Assembly (NCBI GenBank): GCA_045629925.1
Contig: JAZQSD010000082.1
Span: 1-16,816, forward strand
Source: Brotonthovivens sp045629925
GTDB taxonomy: Bacteria > Bacillota > Clostridia > Lachnospirales > Lachnospiraceae
Direction of reading: 5' to 3'
DNA: 16,816 bases
In this document: positions 7,109 through 14,661 of the stretch, piece by piece
Layout of the letters: every line of letters begins with the position of its first letter
Numbering within the stretch: position 1 is the stretch's first letter
Made by a program: the position numbers and the translations under genes
Notes under the pieces: model-generated
Databases searched by the model: none
Told to the model about the DNA's origin: nothing
The model's input: the letters and a program-made list of their open reading frames with translations, nothing else

Positions 7109-7558
7109 TTATGGATTAAACTTCATTGTATTATCCATATTTAAAATGCAGTCATAATAATTCACGTCTCTCTCGTTCCATCCTAAGCTCTGCCAAAAAG
7201 CATTCCCCGCTTTATTGGTTTTAAATGCAACAAGATTTACTCTGCAAATATCTTCATCCATGAGACGTTTCTTTGCCGCTTCTACCATCTGTTCCCCTAC
7301 GTTTTCCTTCCGGAAATCTTCATGAACACACACATGGTAAAAATATCCGCATCTGCCGTCATGTCCGCAAAGGATGGTTCCCACAATCTTACCCTGTGCC
7401 ACTGCAACTACGCTAGTGTCATGATTGCGTTTCAGAAACTTATGAATCCCCTCATAGGAATCATCCACACTTCGGATGGCAAATCCATGAATCGTATGCC
7501 ACAGGGCAGCTACTTCATCATAATCTTCGATTGTCATAGTTCGGATCTTGATATCCAT
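7109..7558 (-). CDS. GNAT-family N-acetyltransferase inside the arginine operon
   Basis: A 149-residue single-domain GNAT protein. Motif A is visible around residues 74-90 (YHVCVHEDFRKENVGEQMVEAA). The acetyl-CoA loop is degenerate: the usual R/Q-x-x-G-x-G/A is RKENVG. Motif B is near the C-terminus (NKAGNAFWQSLGWNERD). The N-terminal IRTMTIEDYDEVAALW and the ILCGHDGRCGYFYHVCVH core resemble the YpeA branch. It lies 60 bases after argC and 46 bases before argB, on the same strand, where many arginine operons carry argJ. It could supply N-acetylglutamate by acetylating glutamate, or be an unrelated acetyltransferase. The substrate cannot be told from sequence alone. An AAAGGA lies about 10 bases before the ATG. 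Confidence 0.88.
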   Translation of the reverse strand: MDIKIRTMTIEDYDEVAALWHTIHGFAIRSVDDSYEGIHKFLKRNHDTSVVAVAQGKIVGTILCGHDGRCGYFYHVCVHEDFRKENVGEQMVEAAKKRLMDEDICRVNLVAFKTNKAGNAFWQSLGWNERDVNYYDCILNMDNTMKFNP

Positions 7559-7618
7559 AGACCTGTAATCCTTTCAAAATGTATTCAAAGCATCTATCCC
7601 TTTGGCGGATACTTTAAC

Positions 7619-8674
7619 TTATGGGAACATCGGAACTAACTTCAATCCTTCTGCTTCATCAAAGCCAAACAAAAGATTCATATTCTGAACCGCCTGTCCT
7701 GCTGCGCCTTTTACAAGGTTATCTAAAGCGCCCATCATAATGATACGGCCTGTTCTCTCATCAATTTTGAAATTGATGTCCACATAATTGGAGCCTTCCA
7801 CCCATTTGGTTTCTGGTAAAACGTCTTTATCCAGCACTCTGACAAACTTCTCTTCTTTATAATATTTGTCATATACTGCTTTTATCTCATCATAAGTTGG
7901 CAGTGTGCCGTCCGCTTTTCGTTTTAACGTTGCATATTCTGTCGCCAGGATACCACGGTTCATTGGCACCAAATGAGGCGTAAAGTTGATATAAACTGGT
8001 TTTTGGGCTGCATAGCCGAGCTGCTCCTCAATCTCAGGAGTGTGGCGATGACTTGCGACACCATATGCTTTCATATTTTCATTCACTTCACAGAACAGAT
8101 TGGCAACCTTAGCGCCTCTTCCTGCTCCGGATGTTCCTGATTTGGCATCTACAATTAATGTATCTGTATCAATGAGACCTTCTTTTACAAGAGGGTACGC
8201 TGTCAAAATAGAGCATGTGGTATAGCATCCTGGATTAGCAACCAGACGGGCTGTCTTTACTTTCTCTCTGTTGATTTCACACAGACCATACACAGCTTCC
8301 TCAATAAACTGTGGACTCTTGTGTTCAATCTTGTACCACTCTTCATATACAGATACATCTTTAATACGAAAATCTGCACTCAAGTCTACGATCTTCACCT
8401 GACTTAAAATCTCTTCTGTCAGAACGGATGCCAGATATCCCTGAGGTGTAGCTGTAAAGATAACATCTACCTGTTTTGCCAGTTCATCTAAGTTGTCATC
8501 CATACAGGCCGCATCCACAAGCTCAAACATATTCTGATAGATAGATGCATACTGCTGATCAATATAGCTGCGAGAGCCATACCATTTGATCTCCACTTCT
8601 TTATGTCCTAAGAGCAAACGAACAAGTTCTGCACCGGCATAACCTGTTGCCCCGATAATTCCTGCTTTAATCAT
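7619..8674 (-). CDS. argC: N-acetyl-gamma-glutamyl-phosphate reductase
   Basis: A 351-residue NADPH-dependent dehydrogenase, the third step of arginine synthesis. The Rossmann motif is at the N-terminus (GIIGATGYAGAELVRLL, 5-21). The catalytic Cys150 lies in VANPGCYTT. The conserved KSGTSGAGRGAK (about 178-189), ASHRHTPEIEEQL and FTPHLVPMNRGI segments are all present, and the protein ends with the usual DNLVKGAAGQAVQNMN block. Length is normal for the family. The start is supported by GAGGGAT upstream. It is the first gene of the leftward arginine operon and is preceded by an ARG-box region shared with argG. Confidence 0.97.
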   Translation of the reverse strand: MIKAGIIGATGYAGAELVRLLLGHKEVEIKWYGSRSYIDQQYASIYQNMFELVDAACMDDNLDELAKQVDVIFTATPQGYLASVLTEEILSQVKIVDLSADFRIKDVSVYEEWYKIEHKSPQFIEEAVYGLCEINREKVKTARLVANPGCYTTCSILTAYPLVKEGLIDTDTLIVDAKSGTSGAGRGAKVANLFCEVNENMKAYGVASHRHTPEIEEQLGYAAQKPVYINFTPHLVPMNRGILATEYATLKRKADGTLPTYDEIKAVYDKYYKEEKFVRVLDKDVLPETKWVEGSNYVDINFKIDERTGRIIMMGALDNLVKGAAGQAVQNMNLLFGFDEAEGLKLVPMFP

Positions 8675-8689
8675 ATAAATCCCTCACTT

Positions 8690-8707
8690 TTTGCATATAT
8701 TTTCATT
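8690..8707. promoter_or_regulatory. ARG box downstream of the predicted argC transcription start
   Basis: TTTGCATATATTTTCATT fits the ArgR/AhrC consensus TNTGNATWWWWATNCANA at all but two fixed positions. It lies just upstream of the argC ribosome binding site and a few bases after the predicted transcription start. Its centre is 52 bp (about five helical turns) from the stronger box at 8742-8759. Confidence 0.55.
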
Positions 8708-8718
8708 GTCTTTTCCTT

Positions 8719-8747
8719 ATAATATGCACATATGCATCTTTTCTGCA
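8719..8747 (-). promoter_or_regulatory. Candidate promoter of the argC operon
   Basis: On the minus strand, TGCAGA (8742-8747, weak -35), a 17-base spacer and TATTAT (8719-8724, good -10). Transcription would start near 8712. The -35 coincides with the first bases of the perfect ARG box at 8742-8759, which gives a simple repression model. The -35 is poor, so the alternative at 8813-8841 should be considered. Confidence 0.4.
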
Positions 8748-8759
8748 TATTTATGCATA
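8742..8759. promoter_or_regulatory. Consensus ARG box (ArgR/AhrC operator) of argC
   Basis: TCTGCATATTTATGCATA matches every fixed position of the 18-base ARG-box consensus TNTGNATWWWWATNCANA and contains the perfect palindrome TGCATA-TT-TATGCA. A further half-site (ATGCAAT, around 8775-8781) lies next to it, where a second box would fall, but the other half is degenerate. No argR gene is present in the window. Confidence 0.75.
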
Positions 8760-8812
8760 TTTTTCATATGTAATATGCAATAAAAACAATGCCTTTTCAT
8801 AGCATTTACGAT

Positions 8813-8841
8813 ACTATAGCACATTAAAATTTATTTTTAAA
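8813..8841 (-). promoter_or_regulatory. Alternative upstream promoter for argC
   Basis: On the minus strand, TTTAAA (8836-8841), a 17-base spacer and TATAGT (8813-8818). It would give a leader of about 130 bases running through both argC-side ARG boxes. The intergenic region is very AT-rich, so chance matches are likely. Confidence 0.28.
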
Positions 8842-8885
8842 GGTTTTTCACGTATTTTTTTATTTCTGTAACCTTTGTACAAGCA

Positions 8886-8924
8886 CATGTATAAATATTT
8901 GAAAAATATGTATATTATTACACT
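8886..8924. promoter_or_regulatory. Tandem ARG boxes (argG operator)
   Basis: Two 18-base ARG boxes lie 3 bases apart: 8886-8903 (CATGTATAAATATTTGAA, first half good, second half weak) and 8907-8924 (TATGTATATTATTACACT, two mismatches). The 21-bp repeat distance is two helical turns and is the classic spacing for a hexameric ArgR/AhrC operator. The pair ends at the first base of the argG -35 element, so bound repressor should block RNA polymerase. Confidence 0.6.
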
Positions 8925-8952
8925 TGCATTCTAAAAAAAGTTGGTGTATAGT
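8924..8952 (+). promoter_or_regulatory. Probable argG promoter
   Basis: TTGCAT (8924-8929), a 17-base spacer and TATAGT (8947-8952). The -10 has five of six consensus bases and the -35 has the key TTG. Predicted start near 8959 gives a leader of about 42 bases ending in AAAGGAAG before the ATG. Confidence 0.6.
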
Positions 8953-8967
8953 AATCACATTGATTAC
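8951..8967. repeat. Perfect 17-base dyad at the argG transcription start
   Basis: GTAATC-ACATT-GATTAC is a perfect 6-bp inverted repeat with a 5-base centre, overlapping the end of the -10 and spanning the predicted transcription start. The shape fits an operator for a dimeric regulator other than ArgR. As an RNA hairpin it would be too weak to matter. No regulator is assigned. Confidence 0.5.
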
Positions 8968-9000
8968 ATTCGAAGTATCTTTTGAAAGGAAGTATAAATC

Positions 9001-10221
9001 ATGAAAGAAAAAGTTGTATTAGCATATTCAGGCGGTCTTGATACTACTGCCATCATCCCTTGGTTAAAAGAAAATTACGATTACGAAGTTATCTGCTGCT
9101 GCATCAACTGCGGTCAGGGCGAAGAGTTAGATGGGCTTGAAGAAAGAGCTACATACTCCGGCGCTTCCAAATTATATATTGTAGACATTATCGACGAATT
9201 CTGTGACGAATACATCATGCCATGCGTACAGGCTGGCGCTGTATACGAACACAAATACTTACTTGGAACATCCATGGCTCGTCCTGGTATCGCAAAAGCG
9301 TTAGTAGACATCGCTAGAAAAGAAGGTGCTTCTGCTATCTGCCACGGCGCTACAGGCAAAGGCAACGATCAGATCCGTTTTGAACTTGGTATCAAAGCAC
9401 TTGCTCCAGACTTAGTGATCATCGCTCCTTGGAGAATGGACAACTGGAACATGAAATCCCGTGAAGACGAAATCGCTTACTGCCAGGCACACGGCATTGA
9501 CCTTCCATTCAATGCAAGTCAGAGCTACAGCCGTGACCGTAACTTATGGCACATCAGCCATGAAGGTCTTGAACTGGAAGATCCTTCCATCGAGCCAAAC
9601 TACGATCACCTTCTTATGCTCAGCGTAACACCTGAGAAAGCTCCTGATGAAGGCGAATACGTAACAATGACATTTGAAGCTGGCGTTCCAAAGACACTAA
9701 ACGGCAAAGAAATGAAAGTTTCTGAAATCATTTCTGAACTGAACGTTCTTGGCGGCAAACATGGCATCGGTATCGTTGACATCGTAGAAAACCGTGTTGT
9801 TGGTATGAAATCCCGCGGCGTGTATGAAACACCAGGCGGAACAATCCTTATGAAAGCACATCAGCAGTTAGAAGAACTTGTTCTTGACCGTGCAACTATG
9901 GAAACAAAGAAAGATATGGGCAACAAATTCGCACAGATTGTATACGAAGGAAAATGGTTCACACCTCTTCGTGAAGCAATCCAGGCATTTGTTACATCCA
10001 CTCAGAAATACGTAACTGGTGAAGTTAAGTTCAAGCTTTACAAAGGCAATATCATCAAAGCTGGAACAACATCTCCATACTCCATCTACAGCGAATCTTT
10101 AGCAAGCTTTACAACTGGTGATCTCTATGACCACCACGATGCAGACGGATTCATCACATTGTTCGGTCTTCCACTGAAAGTTCGCGCAATGAAATACGCT
10201 GAAGTTGAAGCAAACAAATAA
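9001..10221 (+). CDS. argG: Argininosuccinate synthase
   Basis: A 406-residue enzyme that joins citrulline and aspartate with ATP to give argininosuccinate, the penultimate step of arginine synthesis. The N-type ATP pyrophosphatase loop is at the N-terminus (VVLAYSGGLDTTAI, 5-18). The citrulline/aspartate-binding core GATGKGNDQIRFELG follows at about 116-130, then SYSRDRNLWHISHEGLELEDP (about 174-194) and GVYETPGGTIL. Length is normal. AAAGGAAG lies 8 bases before the ATG. It is the only rightward gene in the window and is divergent from argC. argH is not adjacent and must lie elsewhere. By eye the gene is rich in AAC, GAC, TAC, TTC and CGT codons, as expected for a highly expressed gene. Confidence 0.98.
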   Translation: MKEKVVLAYSGGLDTTAIIPWLKENYDYEVICCCINCGQGEELDGLEERATYSGASKLYIVDIIDEFCDEYIMPCVQAGAVYEHKYLLGTSMARPGIAKALVDIARKEGASAICHGATGKGNDQIRFELGIKALAPDLVIIAPWRMDNWNMKSREDEIAYCQAHGIDLPFNASQSYSRDRNLWHISHEGLELEDPSIEPNYDHLLMLSVTPEKAPDEGEYVTMTFEAGVPKTLNGKEMKVSEIISELNVLGGKHGIGIVDIVENRVVGMKSRGVYETPGGTILMKAHQQLEELVLDRATMETKKDMGNKFAQIVYEGKWFTPLREAIQAFVTSTQKYVTGEVKFKLYKGNIIKAGTTSPYSIYSESLASFTTGDLYDHHDADGFITLFGLPLKVRAMKYAEVEANK

Positions 10222-10240
10222 GCATTGACTATTTAGATTA

Positions 10241-10281
10241 AAAAAGCTGTCGTACCCGCTAAAGTACGACAGCTTTTCTAT
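10241..10281. terminator. Bidirectional rho-independent terminator between argG and the mocR-type gene
   Basis: A perfect 14-bp stem: AAAAGCTGTCGTAC (10242-10255) pairs with GTACGACAGCTTTT (10264-10277) around an 8-base loop. T-rich sequence follows on the plus strand and A-rich sequence precedes it (a U-run on the minus strand). It therefore ends both argG and the convergent operon whose last stop codon is at 10299. Confidence 0.93.
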
Positions 10282-10298
10282 TTTATTACTTTTCTTTT

Positions 10299-11714
10299 TT
10301 ATTTAAATTCTTTGGCCAGGATTGCAATTCCTTCCCGCATTTCTTCTTCCGTCAAACCGCCATAGCCTAGAAGAAGCATTGGTTTTGAATATGCTTTTTT
10401 CTTTCCAATAAAATATTCAGAAATACCGTAAACACGGATTCTTGCTGCTTTTAAATTCTCTATAATCTCTTTTTCCGGTTTTGATGTATTGACTTTCACA
10501 AGGAAATGAAGGCCAGCATTTTCTCCCTTAATACTGATCACCCATGGGTATTTGCGCAATTCATTCTGCATAAAATCATGCTTTGCCTTATATACCCCTC
10601 GCATTCTGTTAAGATTTTTCTCAAAGTGACCTTCCTTGATAAACTGATACACTGCCTGCTGCATCAGTGTTGGAACTGTGCAGGAATAAAATCCGCAGGT
10701 AGTTTTATACTTTTCAATCAGTTCCATTGGCAAAACCATATAGCTGATTCGCACCGCAGGAGCAATCCCTTTAGAAAAGGTTCCCAGATAAATAACTCTG
10801 CCCGCTTTATCCATTCCCTGTAATGCTGGAATTGGTTTTCCTTTGTAACGGAATTCACTGTCATAATCGTCTTCAATAATATATCGATCTTTTTCCTTGG
10901 CTGCCCAGTTGAGGATTTCCAGTCTTCGTTTCATTGTCATAACTGTCCCCAACGGGAACTGATGTGATGGCATCACGTAGGCGATGCGAGCATCTGATTC
11001 TTCCAACAGTTCCACATTCATACCCTCTTTATCCACATCGATCTCATGGATCGTATATCCAAGATTGGAAAAGGTTTTGTAGGCCTGCATGTAGGTAGGG
11101 GATTCCATGGCAACGGTTCCTTCTGTCCCAAGAATCTGAGACAATAGAATCTGCAAATACTCATTTCCTGCGCCCAGTATAATCTGTTCCGGAATACAGT
11201 TTACGCCTCGAGATCTGTATAGATACTCACTGATAGCTTTTCGAAGATTGATATCTCCAAAGGATTCGCTGCTGAGCAAAATCGTCTCACTTTGATCTAT
11301 AAGCAGATTCTTCATAATCTTACTTAAAGCTCCATATGGAAACTGGGACAACTCAATACCGTTTGGTGAAAAATCTATTCTGTACTCTTCTATCTCCCCT
11401 TGTCCACGGAGCATTCTCACAGATTCAGAATCACTTTTTCTTAAATCTGCAAGTTGGTACAAATCCTGTACATCACATGCAAAATACCCTCTGTATGGCT
11501 CCGAATAAATATATCCTTCAGAAAGAAGCTGTTCATAAGCCAGTTCCACCGTACTTCTGCTGACCTGCAGATACTGGGCTTGAAATCTGGTGGATGGCAG
11601 TCTTTCCCCTTTGGCAATCTTTCCGTGGAGAATATCCATGCGGATAGCCTCATAGATCTGCTCATAGAGCGGGGTCTTGATATCCGTTTGTAGTGCAATT
11701 GATAATTCTTTCAT
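10299..11714 (-). CDS. MocR-family transcriptional regulator (GntR HTH plus class-I aminotransferase domain)
   Basis: A 471-residue fusion. Residues about 13-80 form a GntR-type winged helix (PLYEQIYEAIRMDILHG, GERLPSTRFQA, VSRSTVELAYEQLLSEG). From about 115 on there is a type-I aminotransferase fold with the cofactor motif EDDYDSEFRY (281-290) and the PLP lysine Lys315 in GTFSKGIAPAVR. MocR proteins use PLP or a PLP-amine adduct as effector. Known members include PdxR (vitamin B6 synthesis), GabR and EhuR. No B6 or GABA gene is nearby, so the target is unknown. It may regulate its own operon. AAGGGC lies 6 bases before the ATG. It follows the ABC-F gene by 29 bases and is the last gene before a strong terminator. 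Confidence 0.94.
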   Translation of the reverse strand: MKELSIALQTDIKTPLYEQIYEAIRMDILHGKIAKGERLPSTRFQAQYLQVSRSTVELAYEQLLSEGYIYSEPYRGYFACDVQDLYQLADLRKSDSESVRMLRGQGEIEEYRIDFSPNGIELSQFPYGALSKIMKNLLIDQSETILLSSESFGDINLRKAISEYLYRSRGVNCIPEQIILGAGNEYLQILLSQILGTEGTVAMESPTYMQAYKTFSNLGYTIHEIDVDKEGMNVELLEESDARIAYVMPSHQFPLGTVMTMKRRLEILNWAAKEKDRYIIEDDYDSEFRYKGKPIPALQGMDKAGRVIYLGTFSKGIAPAVRISYMVLPMELIEKYKTTCGFYSCTVPTLMQQAVYQFIKEGHFEKNLNRMRGVYKAKHDFMQNELRKYPWVISIKGENAGLHFLVKVNTSKPEKEIIENLKAARIRVYGISEYFIGKKKAYSKPMLLLGYGGLTEEEMREGIAILAKEFK

Positions 11715-11743
11715 TTTACTGCCCTTTTACACGAGAATTTCCA

Positions 11744-13573
11744 TTACTTTCTAAACTTGGCAATCACTGGTTCTAACTCTTCGCAGAATTTCTTTGCATG
11801 GAACAGATCTCCATCCTTAAGATATCTCTCCACTTTGATCTCAAGTTCTTTTTTCTTCTGCTCAAGTTCCAGATAATCTCTGTCAAAATGATTTGCATAG
11901 ATCATTTTTCTGAAAGCACGACAACTCATGCGACGGATGGTCTTATCCTCCACATACAGAACATAGTCCACAGAATTTGCAATATTATAAAAGTCATGAG
12001 AAACCATCAGCACGGCACCTTTGTACTCAGCAATGGCACTTTCCAAAGCTTCCTGGGCATAGGTGTCAAGATGACTTGTTGGTTCATCCAAAAGCAAAAG
12101 ATTGGTCTCTGTAAGAGCGATTTTGGCAATCTGAAGCAGGTTTTTCTCACCACCGGAGAGCATATGGATACGTTTGCTTAATGCTTCTTTGTTAAAAAGA
12201 TATGTCTCCAAATATTCTGCAGCCTGATTTTCTGTGTCAAAACCAATCTCTTCCATCTCTTCAAAAACAGTGTGATTTTCATTGAACATTTCCCCGTGAA
12301 GCTGGGATAAGAATCCAATCTTTGTATCTTCACTGATCTTGATAGCTGGATTGTCATTTTTAAAAATCTCACGAAGCAACGTTGTCTTTCCAGTTCCATT
12401 TGGACCAACAATGGCAATCTTTTCCCCTGGTTTGATATCAAATGAAACATGTTCTAACAAAAGATCATCAAAGGACACCTGATAATCTGTCACGGAAATC
12501 AATGGTGCTGACTGAATATCAGCGCGTTCTACACATTCAAGAGTATCCTGTGTGTCCATTTCCATATGAGCAGACTCTTCCGAACACTTATCTGCCATCA
12601 CATCGTAAAGTGGAAACATAATCTCAGGCTGATTCACATCTACGAATGGTTCTTTTGTTCTGCGAACCTGTAATCGTTCAAGATAAGATACTCGGGCGTG
12701 AAGGGCTCGACCTAAAGAAGCGTTGTCCATACGTGTGGCCTGGGCACGCATACGTTCCACCACCTGACGGTTTCTTTTGATCTCTTCCATATCTGCTTCT
12801 GCCTGTTCCTGCAACTTCACTTTTTTCTCTAAAAGCGCATATCTATAATCAATATAGCTTCCTTCAAACTCCTGTAACAGAGCATCTTCCAAGTGGAGTA
12901 TCTTATCAAAACAGTTATTTAACAGATAACGGTTGTGTGTGATTACAAGCAAAGTTCCTTTGTGGGTATTGATCAGCTGACGAAGACCGTTTAAATTGTC
13001 AAAATCAAGGAACACGTCTGGCTCGTCCATAATCAGCACGCTTGGGAACATGAGCATCTGCTTTACAACCTGCAGAAGTTTGTATTCCCCACCGCTTAAT
13101 ACACTCAGTTCTAACTGTTCTAAATGCTGCAAACCGGCAAGTTTTAACTGCTTGCGGATATTGCTTTCATAGTTATCTCCGTCCACAGCCTGAAAAGCAT
13201 CCAAGGCTTCCTGATATTTTTCAAAAATATCATCAAGATCTGTTTCTGTTGCCATCTTATCGCAAAGAATCTCCTGCTCTTTTAACATGGCAAGGAAATC
13301 CTGGCACAGGTAATCAAACACTGTGATAGCCTGTTCTTTTTCCTGTTTTGCAAACTGGCTTACATAGCCAATGCGGATATTATCTGCCTTAATAATCTTG
13401 CCTTTGTATAAATATTCCTCTTCTGTGTCCATAATCATGTCCACTAAAGTAGTCTTTCCTGTACCATTGCTGCCGATCAGCGCACAGTGTTGCCCCTGCT
13501 CAATGGTAAAAGAAATCTTCTTGTATAAATCTTTTTCTGGTACAGAATAGGATAAGTTTTCTACTTTAATCAT
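11744..13573 (-). CDS. ABC-F family ATPase with two nucleotide-binding domains, no membrane domain
   Basis: A 609-residue soluble twin-ABC protein. Domain 1: Walker A GSNGTGKT (34-41), signature LSGGE (159-163), Walker B VLIMDEPD (179-186), H-loop His213. A charged alpha-helical linker (about 245-310) carries the coiled-coil tip expected to reach the ribosomal P-site region. Domain 2: Walker A GPNGTGKT (390-397), LSGGE (472-476), LLLLDEPTSHLD (492-503), H-loop His526. A short coiled C-terminal extension (about 563-609) follows. Domain 1 has DEPDVFLDFDN where most ABC-F proteins have DEPTNHLD. ABC-F proteins act on the ribosome as translation factors or antibiotic-protection factors. Which of these applies here is not readable from sequence. 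GAGGGA precedes the ATG, and the transglutaminase-like gene ends 23 bases upstream. Confidence 0.94.
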   Translation of the reverse strand: MIKVENLSYSVPEKDLYKKISFTIEQGQHCALIGSNGTGKTTLVDMIMDTEEEYLYKGKIIKADNIRIGYVSQFAKQEKEQAITVFDYLCQDFLAMLKEQEILCDKMATETDLDDIFEKYQEALDAFQAVDGDNYESNIRKQLKLAGLQHLEQLELSVLSGGEYKLLQVVKQMLMFPSVLIMDEPDVFLDFDNLNGLRQLINTHKGTLLVITHNRYLLNNCFDKILHLEDALLQEFEGSYIDYRYALLEKKVKLQEQAEADMEEIKRNRQVVERMRAQATRMDNASLGRALHARVSYLERLQVRRTKEPFVDVNQPEIMFPLYDVMADKCSEESAHMEMDTQDTLECVERADIQSAPLISVTDYQVSFDDLLLEHVSFDIKPGEKIAIVGPNGTGKTTLLREIFKNDNPAIKISEDTKIGFLSQLHGEMFNENHTVFEEMEEIGFDTENQAAEYLETYLFNKEALSKRIHMLSGGEKNLLQIAKIALTETNLLLLDEPTSHLDTYAQEALESAIAEYKGAVLMVSHDFYNIANSVDYVLYVEDKTIRRMSCRAFRKMIYANHFDRDYLELEQKKKELEIKVERYLKDGDLFHAKKFCEELEPVIAKFRK

Positions 13574-13596
13574 CGTTATTCCCTCATAAAAATGTA

Positions 13597-14652
13597 TTAT
13601 TCCTCAGATGTCTCTTCGGAGGAATCACCAAACTGTTCTCCCTCGTTGGCTTCCTGCATTTCTACCTGCGTATCCGGAAGCTGATCAACAAAAGAAAGCT
13701 GCAACACTGCTTGTGACCAATTCAGAGAAAGTCTCATATGTTTTTCTTTTTTTGTCCCTTCTTCTTTAAAGATCTCAAGCATCTCATTTAACACATCTCT
13801 GGTAAGATATCCGCCTCGCCAGTGAAAAATAAGGGTTTTTCCTTTTTTCACAGCTTGGGCTGCACGTTTTCTCACGTCTTCCATCTTTGTAAAAGACATT
13901 TTTTTCTCTTTATAATAAAAACTATCGTGATCAGGACAGGATGGTATCTTCCAGATTACCGGTTCGTGATCTCTAAAAATCTGGCTGTCGCTAAGATTAA
14001 AATAATCGTATCGAACCTGTCCTTCTTTCCCCAGTGAATTATCAAAGGTTGCGTCCAAATGATAATAAGTGCCGCCGATCCTCACAACATTCCAGGCATG
14101 GCGATACTTGATATTTTTCTCCGGATTGTTATCAGAGACAGCTATAATGCACCAAATTCCAAGGGCATCGCAAAGAATCTTTACCGCTTTGGCAATTCCC
14201 TCACAGACTCCCACCCCTTGTCCCAAAGGACCGATAATTTCGTGAGAATAGGCTTTTTTCAACTTATCATAGCGGACATTCTGGCAGATAAAATCGTGAA
14301 TGTACAGTTCTTTTTCCTTCTCATTCATCTTCTCTGCCGCCCTTGCAAGCTTCTTTACTCTGGCTTCCATGGCCTGAATGTGGTCTTTGATCTTATTTTT
14401 TTCAAAAATATACTCTGGAATCATCTCCACGTTCTCAGAGTCTTTGTAATATCTGTAAGTAAACTTTACAGAATAAAAAATCTCCGGTTGATCCATGCGC
14501 AATTTGAAATAGATATCAGATAATTCTCTCCCGTCAAGGCGAGGCACCATAAAAGATGTGGCCAGAGACGTAAGACCTGCTTTCATTGCATGATAAGCCT
14601 GTTTTTGCTGTTTATTCAGTTGATTAAAATAATATACGTTACTGTCTTTCAT
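13597..14652 (-). CDS. Transglutaminase-like (papain-fold) protein
   Basis: A 351-residue protein from the chosen start, with no signal peptide or membrane helix. The core has the Cys-His-Asp triad of the transglutaminase-like superfamily: Cys150 in QGVGVCEGIAKAVKIL, His185 in YRHAWNVVRIGG and Asp200 in YHLDATFD. The N-terminus has the VYYFNQLNKQQKQAYHAM segment and the DQPEIFY motif common to this group in Clostridia. The C-terminal tail (about 325-351) is acidic. Family proteins may be proteases, peptide cross-linkers or amidases, and no substrate can be named. The frame is open back to 14769, but those codons run into a terminator (14725-14766). The ATG at 14652 keeps the conserved N-terminus. 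It has no Shine-Dalgarno sequence and lies 10 bases after a -10 element, so it may be translated leaderless. First gene of an operon with the ABC-F and MocR genes. Confidence 0.85.
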   Translation of the reverse strand: MKDSNVYYFNQLNKQQKQAYHAMKAGLTSLATSFMVPRLDGRELSDIYFKLRMDQPEIFYSVKFTYRYYKDSENVEMIPEYIFEKNKIKDHIQAMEARVKKLARAAEKMNEKEKELYIHDFICQNVRYDKLKKAYSHEIIGPLGQGVGVCEGIAKAVKILCDALGIWCIIAVSDNNPEKNIKYRHAWNVVRIGGTYYHLDATFDNSLGKEGQVRYDYFNLSDSQIFRDHEPVIWKIPSCPDHDSFYYKEKKMSFTKMEDVRKRAAQAVKKGKTLIFHWRGGYLTRDVLNEMLEIFKEEGTKKEKHMRLSLNWSQAVLQLSFVDQLPDTQVEMQEANEGEQFGDSSEETSEE

Positions 14653-14661
14653 ATCATCTAG

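Noticed and set aside
7559..7618. Small hairpin (TATCC...GGATA) in the argC-GNAT gap
   Set aside because: A five-bp stem without a U-run cannot be called a terminator or processing site.
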